Assembly: GCA_050175155.1 (NCBI GenBank)
Contig: JBFXJF010000029.1
Location: forward strand, 1 to 26,451
Direction: 5' to 3'
Source: JBFXJF01 sp050175155
Lineage (GTDB): Bacteria; Bacillota; Bacilli; Tepidibacillales; Tepidibacillaceae
DNA: 26,451 bases
How positions within the stretch are numbered: the stretch's first letter is position 1; each line of letters opens with the position of its first letter. The notes under the pieces were generated by a model. It was not told the origin of the DNA, did not search any database, and saw nothing but the letters and a program-made list of their open reading frames with translations. This document shows, piece by piece, positions 1 through 8,041 of this stretch. Both the position numbers and the translations under genes were made by a program.

Positions 1-126
1 CTTGTCAGCCGGAAATTTTAGATTAGCACAAATATTTATAAAATTATTATATCTTAAAAATTCATTTTTCTTTTCAGTAAGCAATATTTTATTATTTATA
101 GATAAAGTTATTTATAGGTTCTAGTT

Positions 127-191
127 ATGGGTGGTTTTCTGGCGACTATGGGGGAGGTTCTATATTGCCCATGGTGGGGGTTCTATATTTG
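127..191 (+). repeat. G-rich tandem repeats at the 3' end of the winged-helix gene
   Basis: Two close copies, ATGGGGGAGGTTCTATATTG (148-167) and ATGGTGGGGGTTCTATATTTG (171-191), lie 23 bases apart. A weaker one begins at 127 (ATGGGTGGTTTTCT). The G-tracts stand out from the AT-rich surroundings. Their position at the end of a replication-like gene suggests iterons or an origin, but this is not shown. Confidence 0.5.
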
Positions 192-1188
192 TCATGGTAT
201 CATCTGCTTTTTCTTGTTTTAATTTAATAATTAATCCATTGTTTTTTAACTCTAACATTGCGTTTGCGACTTTTGCTATGCTGATTTTGCATATATTAGC
301 CATTTGCTCATACGAAGGAAATTCTTTAGTTTTAAGCTCACTACATGTACTCAAGTACAAATATACTAACACGCTGTGTTTCGATAGCTTAAAATCAAAA
401 ATATCGTCTCGAATAGTAACTTTAATTTTTTCATTAGGTAAGTCTGTATGAAAAATATATTCTATCTGTACATCCTTACTCTCTGACGTATTTTCACTTT
501 CAATTATAACTTTATCCTGGTTAAATATCTCTTCAGCTATTTTAACTTCATCTTCTTTAGCTTCTAACATCTCTGATTGATTAGCTTCATCACACAGCTC
601 ATGAGCTGCAGATACATCTATTATTAGATCATTATTGTCTTCAGGTACTATTAAATATAAATTATTCCTTCTTCCTCCATTTTCTCTATACTGATTATCT
701 TTAATAATTAAATTTTTTTCTATCAACTCTTTAATAGCATTTTTAACACTTGTTTGGCTTATGCTACATGCAGCTGCTATTTGTTTTAAAGATGGATAGC
801 ATTCGTTTTGATTATCAGAACAAGAGCATAAATACATATATACTATTATTTCTTTTTCAGAAAGCTCCAGGTCGAAGATGTCGCTTCTCACTTTAAAATA
901 ATAATCTCCCGATGTCATAAAAGGTGTTAAAGAGTAAAGATTTGATGTTTGGCTTCCGTTCTTTCTGAATCTAACTTTTTTATCAAGTATTTTTGCATCT
1001 ACAAGATTAATAATTGCCTTTCTTACTGTAGATAAAGAAATTTTACATAGTTCTACTAATGTACTTCTTGATGGGAAGCAGATACCCTCACCATTTGAGA
1101 ATTTTTTTAATCCGGCATATACTATTTTACTATGTACATCTATTTGGCTATTGAAAATATAATTTGACATTGTTATTGTATTAGACAT
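160..1188 (-). CDS. Tandem winged-helix protein, replication-initiator-like
   Basis: The 342-residue protein has winged-helix units at about residues 10-87, 102-181 and 258-325. Each has the pattern FPSRSTLVELCKISLSTVRKAI / YPSLKQIAAACSISQTSVKN / FPSYEQMANICKISIAKVAN (HTH_36-like). Units 1 and 2 end in a beta strand with SNLYSL or NNLYLI. Unit 3 lacks it and runs into KADDTMTNIEPPPWAI, so the C-terminus may be shortened. A Glu-rich linker (about 185-240) separates units 2 and 3. HTH_36 proteins of clostridial elements and phages are often replication initiators or replisome organisers, but a transcriptional role is possible. GGAGGG lies 4-5 bases before the ATG. The 3' end overlaps G-rich tandem repeats. 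Confidence 0.7.
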   Translation of the reverse strand: MSNTITMSNYIFNSQIDVHSKIVYAGLKKFSNGEGICFPSRSTLVELCKISLSTVRKAIINLVDAKILDKKVRFRKNGSQTSNLYSLTPFMTSGDYYFKVRSDIFDLELSEKEIIVYMYLCSCSDNQNECYPSLKQIAAACSISQTSVKNAIKELIEKNLIIKDNQYRENGGRRNNLYLIVPEDNNDLIIDVSAAHELCDEANQSEMLEAKEDEVKIAEEIFNQDKVIIESENTSESKDVQIEYIFHTDLPNEKIKVTIRDDIFDFKLSKHSVLVYLYLSTCSELKTKEFPSYEQMANICKISIAKVANAMLELKNNGLIIKLKQEKADDTMTNIEPPPWAI

Positions 1189-1216
1189 TTTACCCTCCGA
1201 TTAATAAAAAATATGA

Positions 1217-1245
1217 TTGAATTTATTGTATAAGAATGTTATTAT
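1217..1245 (+). promoter_or_regulatory. Possible plus-strand promoter for a small RNA
   Basis: TTGAAT and TATTAT are 17 bases apart on the plus strand, with TGT before the -10 box (extended -10). The predicted RNA would run from about 1252 to the hairpin terminator near 1318. The region is AT-rich, so confidence is limited. Confidence 0.4.
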
Positions 1246-1251
1246 AATAGT

Positions 1252-1318
1252 AATTTGACAACTTTATTGTATTTGCATTTTTAAATTACTGTTCGCCGCT
1301 ATGAGCAGTAATTTTTTT
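1252..1318 (+). ncRNA. Hypothetical ~67-nt antisense RNA opposite the rep-like leader
   Basis: A promoter-like sequence (1217-1245) and an intrinsic terminator (1283-1318), both on the plus strand, bound this short segment upstream of the minus-strand winged-helix gene. The hairpin loop includes TTCG (a YUNR-type turn). Countertranscribed RNAs that control plasmid replication genes have this size and place. No RNA family is recognised. Confidence 0.35.
1283..1318 (+). terminator. Plus-strand hairpin terminator (possible antisense RNA end)
   Basis: AAATTACTG and CAGTAATTT pair perfectly (9 bp) around a 14-base loop, and the plus strand continues with T. No protein gene on the plus strand precedes it, so a short non-coding transcript is the natural explanation. 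Confidence 0.55.
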
Positions 1319-1331
1319 GCATTTACAAAGT

Positions 1332-1366
1332 AAAAGGCGCTTAGAATTGAGTTCTAAGTGCCTTTT
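1332..1366. terminator. Bidirectional terminator after ssb
   Basis: AAAAGGCGCTTAGAA and TTCTAAGTGCCTTTT form 15-bp arms with a 5-base loop and one imperfect pair. That pair is G-U in a plus-strand RNA and A-C in a minus-strand RNA. Short T-runs flank both sides. It ends the ssb transcript and could also stop plus-strand RNA. Confidence 0.75.
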
Positions 1367-1427
1367 GTTGTCAAATATTAAATTTTACTTATATTTTTAT
1401 TTTTTTAATATAAAAATTGCCTTAAAT

Positions 1428-1874
1428 TTAAAATGGTATATCCTCATCATTTACCGGATGGAATTCATCATCTGGTAAATTATCAAAGAATGTAGTATCA
1501 GGCTGTGAGTTATTACCTTCATTATCTTGCTTTTTACTTCCTCCTAAGAATTCAACTCTATCCGCTAATATATCTGTCGTGTACCTTTTTTCTCCTGATT
1601 GTGTTGTATAGCTTCCTGTTGAGACTCTACCGTGAATCGCACATTGACTTCCTTTTACAAGATAGTTTGCACAATTTTCAGCTTGTTTACCAAATGCAGT
1701 TATACTAATAAAATCTGCCGTTTGCTTTCCCTGTGATGCCAGTTCCTGTTTCTTATCTTTTGACATTTCCTTATCTACAGCTAATGTAAATTTTACAACA
1801 GCCATTCCTGTTGCTGGTATGAATCTAAGTTCTGGATCCCTGGCCAGCCTTCCTAATAAATTTACGCTATTCAT
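1428..1874 (-). CDS. ssb: Single-stranded DNA-binding protein
   Basis: This 148-residue protein has the bacterial SSB OB-fold (about residues 1-108). It begins MNSVNLLGRLARDPELRF, with FISITAFGKQAENCANYLVKG and GRVSTGSYTTQSGEKRYTT. An acidic linker leads to the tip DEDIPF, which binds replication and repair partners. Plasmids and conjugative elements often carry their own ssb to protect transferred single strands. AGGAGG lies 8 bases before the ATG. It stands alone between two terminators, separate from the transfer operon. Confidence 0.95.
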   Translation of the reverse strand: MNSVNLLGRLARDPELRFIPATGMAVVKFTLAVDKEMSKDKKQELASQGKQTADFISITAFGKQAENCANYLVKGSQCAIHGRVSTGSYTTQSGEKRYTTDILADRVEFLGGSKKQDNEGNNSQPDTTFFDNLPDDEFHPVNDEDIPF

Positions 1875-1902
1875 TTCTAAATCCTCCTATAAAATAAATT
1901 TA

Positions 1903-1930
1903 ATAAAAAAACACCTTTTTCAAAGTGTTT
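1903..1930 (-). terminator. Terminator at the end of the transfer operon
   Basis: On the minus strand AAACACTTT and AAAGGTGTTT pair (one bulged G) with a tight loop and are followed by a run of seven T. It lies between the small coiled-coil gene and ssb, so ssb may need its own promoter or partial read-through. Confidence 0.65.
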
Positions 1931-1966
1931 GATATTTATGCAATAAGTTAATTTCATAATTTGTTT

Positions 1967-2224
1967 TTATAATCTTAAAACTATTCTTTCTTTCAACAAA
2001 TCATCTAAAATTCCTCCTTCCAAAGCCTCTCTTACATCGGAAATAGAATATCCTTTACTCTTTATAACCTTTAAAGTAGTGTTCATTTCCAAGTTTTCAA
2101 TATCTTCCTGGATGATCTTTATTTTTTCATCTACCTCTTCAATTTGTTTTATAATATTCTCTTTTTTTACTATGAGTTTTTCTCTTATCTCTTTTTGCTT
2201 ATTTAATTTTTCATATAATGTCAT
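1967..2224 (-). CDS. Small coiled-coil protein, DUF4315-like
   Basis: This 85-residue protein is mostly one coiled coil (residues about 5-47, KEIREKLIVKKENIIKQIEE), followed by a short globular end (VIKSKGYSISDVREALEGG). DUF4315 proteins of clostridial conjugative elements have this size and order and usually follow the NlpC/P60 gene, as here, but I cannot confirm the family. A strong AGGAGG lies before the ATG, 9 bases after the previous stop. A terminator follows, making this the last gene of the transfer operon. Confidence 0.65.
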   Translation of the reverse strand: MTLYEKLNKQKEIREKLIVKKENIIKQIEEVDEKIKIIQEDIENLEMNTTLKVIKSKGYSISDVREALEGGILDDLLKERIVLRL

Positions 2225-2233
2225 CTTTACCTC

Positions 2234-4417
2234 CTAATCAAATCTTACAACTCTCCTAAAGTATTTGAATCCTTTATATCCGTCTACCGTTACGCCTGTT
2301 CCCCATTGACTATGAGCATACAAATTATTGTTATCTTCATCCTTGCCAATATAGATTCCGGCATGGTTTATTCCGGAAGAATTTGGCATCTGGAGGAATG
2401 CTAAGTCACCTATCTGCAGCTCATCACTGCTTATAGGGTATGATTGTCCCCATTGATAAGCTGTCCCTCCACTGGATAACATATTTCCTATGCCAGCAGT
2501 CTTATAAACCCAATCCACATATCCGGAACAATCAAGTCCAAGTGGTATATATTTTCCGGTTGTCTCATTTCCGGGAGAAGTTACCAATGTAGGTTTACCC
2601 CACTTGTCGTTCCATCCTGCAGAACTTTTTCCACCCCAAAAATACTTCACTTTGCCTACTATACTTAAAGCCGTTTCATATAATTTTTCTTGTTTTTTTG
2701 ATGAAAATTCTGGTGCATTTTGAATTAAGTTATTAATTTCTTCTTGTGTTAATTCCCCATATTGCTGTGCTAAATAAGGAAATTGTTCTGTAAAGTTTGA
2801 TACCAGACGTCTCGACCATGAACATTGCTCATCATTAAAACTTAATTTGCTCATAACAAGCTCCATATCGTTGGTATATACAGTTATAATTTTTCTTACT
2901 CTACTATCCTCTTCTCCGTTTTTATCAATTACATAGTAAATTTCCGTAGAAATCTTAATAGTGTACATTTTCTCATATGCTTCTTCTATAAATTCTTCTT
3001 CTTTATTAGAATAAGCCAAATCCTGTTTAAACTCTATGGCAGCAATAGCAAATATTTCTTGAAAGTTAGTATATATACCTTGTATGTCTCCTATGTAAAC
3101 AACTCTGGAGCTGTCATAGCTATCATCATCTCTTAATTCTTCAATTTCTTCCATTAAATCTTCATCTAATGATTCTACTTTTCCCTTATACTTTAAAGCT
3201 ATTTCATCTTCTGCTATGAAATAGTTTTGACTTATTGCCGATACAATATTTCCAGAAACGGAAGTAGTAACTATAATAAAAAATACAAGAAATGCTATAG
3301 CAATTAAAGCAACTGGATTTGCAAATGCAATTACCGGCTTTAATAAACTTCTAACACCATTAAAAATGCCTTTTAAAGAATTTGCGGTGTTCTTTTGAAA
3401 TATATGTTTCTGAGCAATCTCCTTCCTTGCATTCTTTAAAAGTATGCTATTTGCTCTATTATCAGTTTTTTTAGAACCTGTCCTAATTTTACTTGACTTT
3501 GATATGTTGTTTTTTATATTTTGATATTTCGCATTCTTATTATTTCTAATACGTTCTTTGATATAGCTTCCTGAGCCATGCATAACTTTACCAGTTAATT
3601 TAGCTGCATCAGAAGATTTTATTGCTAAATTCTTAGTTAATTTGACTGTATCAGTACTATACCTTATATTTTTGTCTGATTGCAGAAATGCTTGTACACC
3701 TGAACTTCCATCATTATCTTTAAGATTGTCTGCAATTCTGTTCTTTGCATTAATTGTTAATTTAGTACTATCTTTTAGAAGTTCTTTCCCTCCATTTTTC
3801 ATTAAATATTTCTTATTTATCTTTGAAGTAGAATTACTATTTTTATTTAGATTATTATGGTTATCCCCAGCTGTATCCAATTTCACCTTATGACCAATAT
3901 TTGAACCTCCAAAAATTCTTGCGAAATTGTAATTTGAAGTAGTTTTAATATTTGCCTTTTTAACCATAGGAGATTCTTTTTTTGCTATATACCGTTCATT
4001 TACCTTTTTAGTGGTTATTTTATTTGTTTCATATCTACTATCATTCAAGATATGTTTGATATTATTAATTGTTTTTATTGCTTTAATTGGAGTTTTAGCA
4101 ATATTTATAGCTTCATTTGCTTTATTAGATACATATACATAAGCTTGTACACCTGTAGTTTGATCTTCTTGTTCTGACAAATAATCTTTTATATTATTAA
4201 TGGTATTTCCCTTTGTATTTACACCTTTTAACTTACTACTTTTAATGTTTAGTTTCTTAACATTAACACTTTGATTATTTGAATTTCTTGGCTTAACAGT
4301 TTTTGAATTAATATATTTTCTAACATATTTTTTATCAACATAATTCTTGCCCTTTAGCCTGCTTTTAGAAGTATGAATTTTAGATGTAATTATGCTTTTT
4401 GTATTTTCTTTTTTCAT
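2234..4417 (-). CDS. T4SS-associated cell-wall hydrolase, NlpC/P60 domain
   Basis: The 727-residue protein has three parts. Residues 1 to about 360 are Lys/Asn-rich, low in complexity and basic, with two related short motifs TTGVQAYV and SSGVQAFL (Gly89 and Gly240). One membrane helix follows (about 366-390, PVALIAIAFLVFFIIVTTSV), then a linker domain and a C-terminal NlpC/P60 peptidase (about 590-727). Catalytic residues are visible: Cys630 (LDCSGYVDW), His685 (NHAGIYIG) and His702 (YAHSQWG). It should cut peptide bonds of peptidoglycan to open the wall for the channel, the VirB1-like role. The long N-terminal part would be cytoplasmic, possibly contacting DNA or other T4SS proteins. Its start overlaps the VirB4 stop by 4 bases. 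Confidence 0.9.
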   Translation of the reverse strand: MKKENTKSIITSKIHTSKSRLKGKNYVDKKYVRKYINSKTVKPRNSNNQSVNVKKLNIKSSKLKGVNTKGNTINNIKDYLSEQEDQTTGVQAYVYVSNKANEAINIAKTPIKAIKTINNIKHILNDSRYETNKITTKKVNERYIAKKESPMVKKANIKTTSNYNFARIFGGSNIGHKVKLDTAGDNHNNLNKNSNSTSKINKKYLMKNGGKELLKDSTKLTINAKNRIADNLKDNDGSSGVQAFLQSDKNIRYSTDTVKLTKNLAIKSSDAAKLTGKVMHGSGSYIKERIRNNKNAKYQNIKNNISKSSKIRTGSKKTDNRANSILLKNARKEIAQKHIFQKNTANSLKGIFNGVRSLLKPVIAFANPVALIAIAFLVFFIIVTTSVSGNIVSAISQNYFIAEDEIALKYKGKVESLDEDLMEEIEELRDDDSYDSSRVVYIGDIQGIYTNFQEIFAIAAIEFKQDLAYSNKEEEFIEEAYEKMYTIKISTEIYYVIDKNGEEDSRVRKIITVYTNDMELVMSKLSFNDEQCSWSRRLVSNFTEQFPYLAQQYGELTQEEINNLIQNAPEFSSKKQEKLYETALSIVGKVKYFWGGKSSAGWNDKWGKPTLVTSPGNETTGKYIPLGLDCSGYVDWVYKTAGIGNMLSSGGTAYQWGQSYPISSDELQIGDLAFLQMPNSSGINHAGIYIGKDEDNNNLYAHSQWGTGVTVDGYKGFKYFRRVVRFD

Positions 4418-6792
4418 ACATTTACAACCTCTTCAACCTTAGTTGTCATCATCTTATACAACTTTGTATCCTTAGGAAATTCATCTACAAATGGAATTAT
4501 ACTGTTACCAGAAAACAACAACCCTTTTCCAGTATCAGCATTAGTTATATATGTTAATTGAGCCGCTGAAATATTAAGCATTTTCTCCAACTCAACTCTG
4601 TCCATTGGCGCCTGATTAAGCATAAGAATAAAATCTGAATTTGACAACATTCTACGGGCTAGTTCACTTTGTAACAAGTCTTCAACATTTTGTGTAATAC
4701 CGGTTACAACACCGCCCCATTTTCTTGACCTTTTAAACAATTCAAATAAGAAATTAGCTGAATACTCATTTGTAAACAGCAAATAAATTTCATCAAGATA
4801 AACCCATGTATGTTTTCCTTTCTTTCTGTTTTCTGTGATTCTATTCCAAACTTGGTCCAAAACAATTAACATACCCATTGTTTTTAATTGTTTTCCTAAA
4901 TCCTTTATATCAAAGCATACAAATCTATTATTAATATTGATATTTGTCTTATGAGAAAAAACAGAAAGATTACCTGTAGCATATAATTCTAATGCTACTG
5001 ATAATCCTTCAGCTTCTGGTTCTTTTTGTGTTTTTACTACGTTATAGAAATCTACCAATGTAGGCATTTTACTATCATCAAAGTCCTGCATATATTCTTG
5101 ATATGTAAGTCTTACACATCTGTCAATTATTGATTTTTCTTTTCCAACAAGTCCATTTTTACCGCCTAAAATAACCTCACAAAGAGAAATAATAAAGTCT
5201 GATTTAAAAGAAAGAGGTTCTTCATCGTAATTTGCACTCATATCCATTGGATTTATATAACCTGTACTATTTGAAGAAATATTAATTATTTCACCACCAA
5301 AATTTTTAACTAAGTTTGAATATTCTCTTTCCGGATCTATAATTAATACATCATCATCGGTATTTAACAAAACATTTATCATCTCTCTTTTAGCACTAAA
5401 AGATTTACCGCTTCCAGGTGTTCCTAAAATAAATCCATTTTGATTTTTTAATGTTTTTCTATCAAACATTATTAATGATTTTGAAATGGCATTCAGCCCA
5501 TAATACATTCCGTTAGACTGTAATAACTCTTGTGAAGTAAAAGGAATAAATACTGCAGTAGCTTCAGTAGTTAAACATCTGTCAACCTGAATATCATTAA
5601 TGCCTAAAGGTAAAACGGAATTCAGCCCTTCTTCCTGCTGATAATTAAGCGTTCCTATCTGACACAAATATTTACTTGCTGTTGATTTTATAATTTCTGT
5701 ATGCTCATCTAAAGTGTTTTTGTCATCATCTAGTATCAAAATCATAAAGTTAACTAAAAAAAGCCTTTGATTCTTATTCATTACATCCTCAAGAAGTTCT
5801 TCAGCTTCTTTTAGGTTGTTTCTTAATTCATAAGGTATAAAGGCATCTAAATAACCATTCTTAACACTTTTTCTCTGATATTCAATTTTATTTGACTCCA
5901 TACCAGTTATTTGTCTTTGTATCATTTTAAGAGCAAATTCAGGTTCCACTGGACTTATGTTCATAGAAAACATCATATTAAAGCTAAAGTTAGTAAGCTC
6001 AGTTAGAAAACTATCACTTAAAAATGATGGTAAATTACGAATAAACAATACTCTTGCCTGTGAATTCCCTAAATATATGCTATCCCTTTTAAATTCAAAG
6101 CTATCCGGTGCTATTTCATCTTTAATATTTAAAAATCTTTGCTTTAAAATCAAGGGATTATATTCAAAATTCCCTACATTATCTCTTCTGTACACGTCAT
6201 GCAATATTTCTAATCTTTTATTAATCGATAACACCTTACCATAGCTACCCATACGTCTTAACAAACCGATAATTTCATTTTCTATTCTAATGAAATTATT
6301 TCTAGCTTCAGTTATATCATTTGCTTTTATACTTATAGTTATATATTTTTCTTTTTCAATATCATTACGCCCCTTTTCAACTTGTTTTATCAGCATTTCA
6401 TTATATTCTTTTCTATATGCATCTAGGTGATCATTATTTTGTTTTAAAATTATTTTGTTCTCAAATTCATCTTTGTTAATCGATTTATTGTTTATAGTAA
6501 TTTGTAATTTCACTGATGAATTAAAATAATTCAAGAATTCACAGTATTTGCTAAATATATCTATTTGATCATCCTCTCTTGCTATATGATAATTAATATC
6601 TAAAAATTGAAGGGTTTTGGAATACTCACCTTTTCTTGTCTCGATTATTCCATCTTCATATATACCTGCAATAGGAATAGTACCCTGTGCAGTATTTAAT
6701 CTTCTTTTTCTCTTTTGCTTATCACTCTTAGATTTTTTGCTAGCATTATTTTTGGTTTGGATACTTTCGGTATGTTTTTTCTTAAAAATCAT
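4414..6792 (-). CDS. virB4: VirB4-family T4SS ATPase
   Basis: This 792-residue cytoplasmic ATPase has Walker A GTPGSGKS at residues 457-464 (Lys463) and Walker B VYLDEIYLLF with Asp667-Glu668. Also present is the later WGGVVTGITQNVEDLLQS segment found in the VirB4/TraE group. The N-terminus is strongly basic (KKSKSDKQKRKRR), and the first ~400 residues form the less conserved N-terminal domain. It should power substrate transfer and subunit handling at the membrane channel. Start and stop overlap the neighbours by 4 bases each (ATGA), as in a coupled operon with PrgI and the NlpC/P60 protein. Length and motifs look complete. Confidence 0.95.
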   Translation of the reverse strand: MIFKKKHTESIQTKNNASKKSKSDKQKRKRRLNTAQGTIPIAGIYEDGIIETRKGEYSKTLQFLDINYHIAREDDQIDIFSKYCEFLNYFNSSVKLQITINNKSINKDEFENKIILKQNNDHLDAYRKEYNEMLIKQVEKGRNDIEKEKYITISIKANDITEARNNFIRIENEIIGLLRRMGSYGKVLSINKRLEILHDVYRRDNVGNFEYNPLILKQRFLNIKDEIAPDSFEFKRDSIYLGNSQARVLFIRNLPSFLSDSFLTELTNFSFNMMFSMNISPVEPEFALKMIQRQITGMESNKIEYQRKSVKNGYLDAFIPYELRNNLKEAEELLEDVMNKNQRLFLVNFMILILDDDKNTLDEHTEIIKSTASKYLCQIGTLNYQQEEGLNSVLPLGINDIQVDRCLTTEATAVFIPFTSQELLQSNGMYYGLNAISKSLIMFDRKTLKNQNGFILGTPGSGKSFSAKREMINVLLNTDDDVLIIDPEREYSNLVKNFGGEIINISSNSTGYINPMDMSANYDEEPLSFKSDFIISLCEVILGGKNGLVGKEKSIIDRCVRLTYQEYMQDFDDSKMPTLVDFYNVVKTQKEPEAEGLSVALELYATGNLSVFSHKTNININNRFVCFDIKDLGKQLKTMGMLIVLDQVWNRITENRKKGKHTWVYLDEIYLLFTNEYSANFLFELFKRSRKWGGVVTGITQNVEDLLQSELARRMLSNSDFILMLNQAPMDRVELEKMLNISAAQLTYITNADTGKGLLFSGNSIIPFVDEFPKDTKLYKMMTTKVEEVVNV

Positions 6793-7172
6793 TTTCTCTT
6801 CTTCCTTTCATTAGATTCCTTTATGTTTGCACAAAGAGCTTTATCCTGTTCTGCCTTTATTTCAGTAAAAATATTTTCAATCATAAATTTGCGCTTTTGT
6901 GGTATAAACAGCTTAAAATTCAAAATAATTAAAGCATACTTTTCAAATGGTAACCCATTGTATTTAATAAAGCCTATTAAAAATAATGGTGCTGCTGTCA
7001 ACATCACTATCCAACTTGCAGCTTCTTCACCAATATGTGGTTTTATAAAAATGTACATTGGTACATTTATCGCTAAAGTTATTACAAAACAAATAATTTG
7101 TCTTAATGTTAAGCCAGCAAAAATTGTTTCTTTATAACTTCTTATTTCTTTTGGTATCTTGATTTCTATCAT
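6789..7172 (-). CDS. PrgI family protein (VirB3-like)
   Basis: The 127-residue protein matches the PrgI layout: an N-terminal IEIKIPKEIRSYKETIFAGL, two close membrane helices (about 24-43 and 52-70), then KYNGLPFEKYALIIL and IPQKRKF, followed by a basic tail. PrgI proteins of Gram-positive conjugation systems correspond to VirB3 and work beside the VirB4 ATPase, whose gene follows with an ATGA overlap of 4 bases. GGGGTGA upstream serves as ribosome binding site, located in the end of the VirB6-like gene. Confidence 0.9.
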   Translation of the reverse strand: MIEIKIPKEIRSYKETIFAGLTLRQIICFVITLAINVPMYIFIKPHIGEEAASWIVMLTAAPLFLIGFIKYNGLPFEKYALIILNFKLFIPQKRKFMIENIFTEIKAEQDKALCANIKESNERKKRK

Positions 7173-7984
7173 TAGTTCACCCCTACAATTTGTTTAGCCC
7201 AATTTTTAGATTGAGATAAAGTATATAACAAGACTATGCTAACTGTAATCATACCCCATAACCCTATTTCAGTATTTTCACTTCCTGCAGCAACGACAAT
7301 AGTATCAACAAGACCTGAAAACGACATGGTGGCTATTAAAATAACAATACCCTGCAAACATACCGAAATATATTGTTGTATAAACCTTTTCGCAGTATTA
7401 CTATATTCTTCATTTGGCATAGTCGCTAAAGGAAGTGGTGCTAATGCTGTGTAAATGTATATTTCAATAATTCGTCCATAACATATAACCTTGATAAATA
7501 TTTTAACAATAGACATAACAAAATTCATAGGCATTAATTTTACCTGGTACATGATTAATTCCAAAGTTCCCATTCCTTCTAATTGTGTCTTTAATGCTTC
7601 TATGTCAATTACTGTTTGAATTGTAGCCGGTGAATTATATACTAGAGATATTAAATCTGATATAGCTTGATATATAAAATTTAGCAACTCAAAGCTGCTT
7701 TCCATTATCACTTTTGCCATAATAACTCTGATTAAAACTTTTATTATATTTTCAATCTTTGCAACTTTAAATGTTATTGTTTTATTAAAAAAATCTAACA
7801 TAAAGAACAATGTTAATAAACTATATCCGATTGGCAATATGCAACTAAAAATCCCTTCAACCATATTCCATAACTCTGGTATTGAACTCTGTGGTCTTGT
7901 AATAATATCTACAATTGTTCCTATGTCAGCATTTAATCCATTAAAGAGCTGATCTGTTTCTAAAACTATCTTATCTATATTCAT
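7172..7984 (-). CDS. VirB6/TrbL-like polytopic channel protein
   Basis: This 270-residue membrane protein has about six hydrophobic segments. They include IFSCILPIGYSLLTLFFMLDF, a middle pair around MNFVMSIVKIFIKVICYGRI and IYIYTALAPLPLATM, and a C-terminal pair around VCLQGIVILIATMSFSGLV. The layout fits VirB6/TrbL-like inner-membrane components of Gram-positive T4SS. The central segment containing APLPLAT is characteristic of this group in clostridial elements. I choose the ATG at 7982-7984, with GGAGG 5 bases upstream. A TTG four codons earlier sits at that ribosome binding site. The stop overlaps the next start by one base. Confidence 0.8.
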   Translation of the reverse strand: MNIDKIVLETDQLFNGLNADIGTIVDIITRPQSSIPELWNMVEGIFSCILPIGYSLLTLFFMLDFFNKTITFKVAKIENIIKVLIRVIMAKVIMESSFELLNFIYQAISDLISLVYNSPATIQTVIDIEALKTQLEGMGTLELIMYQVKLMPMNFVMSIVKIFIKVICYGRIIEIYIYTALAPLPLATMPNEEYSNTAKRFIQQYISVCLQGIVILIATMSFSGLVDTIVVAAGSENTEIGLWGMITVSIVLLYTLSQSKNWAKQIVGVN

Positions 7985-8001
7985 AAATACCTCCAATTTA
8001 C

Positions 8002-8034
8002 GTTAAGGACAGTTGTTATGTAACTGCCCTTAAC
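8002..8034 (-). promoter_or_regulatory. Intercistronic hairpin after the pilin gene
   Basis: On the minus strand GTTAAGGGCAGTT and AACTGTCCTTAAC form a 13-bp stem (one G-U pair) with a 7-base loop, in the only sizeable gap of the transfer operon. No U-run follows, so it is unlikely to be a simple terminator. It could protect the 3' end of the upstream pilin message. Confidence 0.65.
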
Positions 8035-8041
8035 AATGCTT

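Noticed and set aside
1..84. Open minus-strand frame running off the left edge, with a possible TTG start at 82-84.
   Set aside because: It has no ribosome binding site, is under 30 codons from that start, and resembles no family I know. It may be the start of a gene outside the window or chance in AT-rich DNA.
127..191. The G-rich repeats as a CRISPR array.
   Set aside because: The units are only about 20 bp, with 2-3 bases between them and no spacers or cas genes. They are tandem repeats.
131..451. Plus-strand frame of 106 codons opposite the winged-helix gene.
   Set aside because: It lies almost wholly antisense to a well-supported gene, its composition is that of a shadow frame, and no ribosome binding site precedes it.
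6715..7137. Plus-strand frame of 140 codons opposite the PrgI gene.
   Set aside because: It is antisense to PrgI and the start of VirB4, both of which are strongly supported. Its hydrophobicity mirrors the AT-rich complement.
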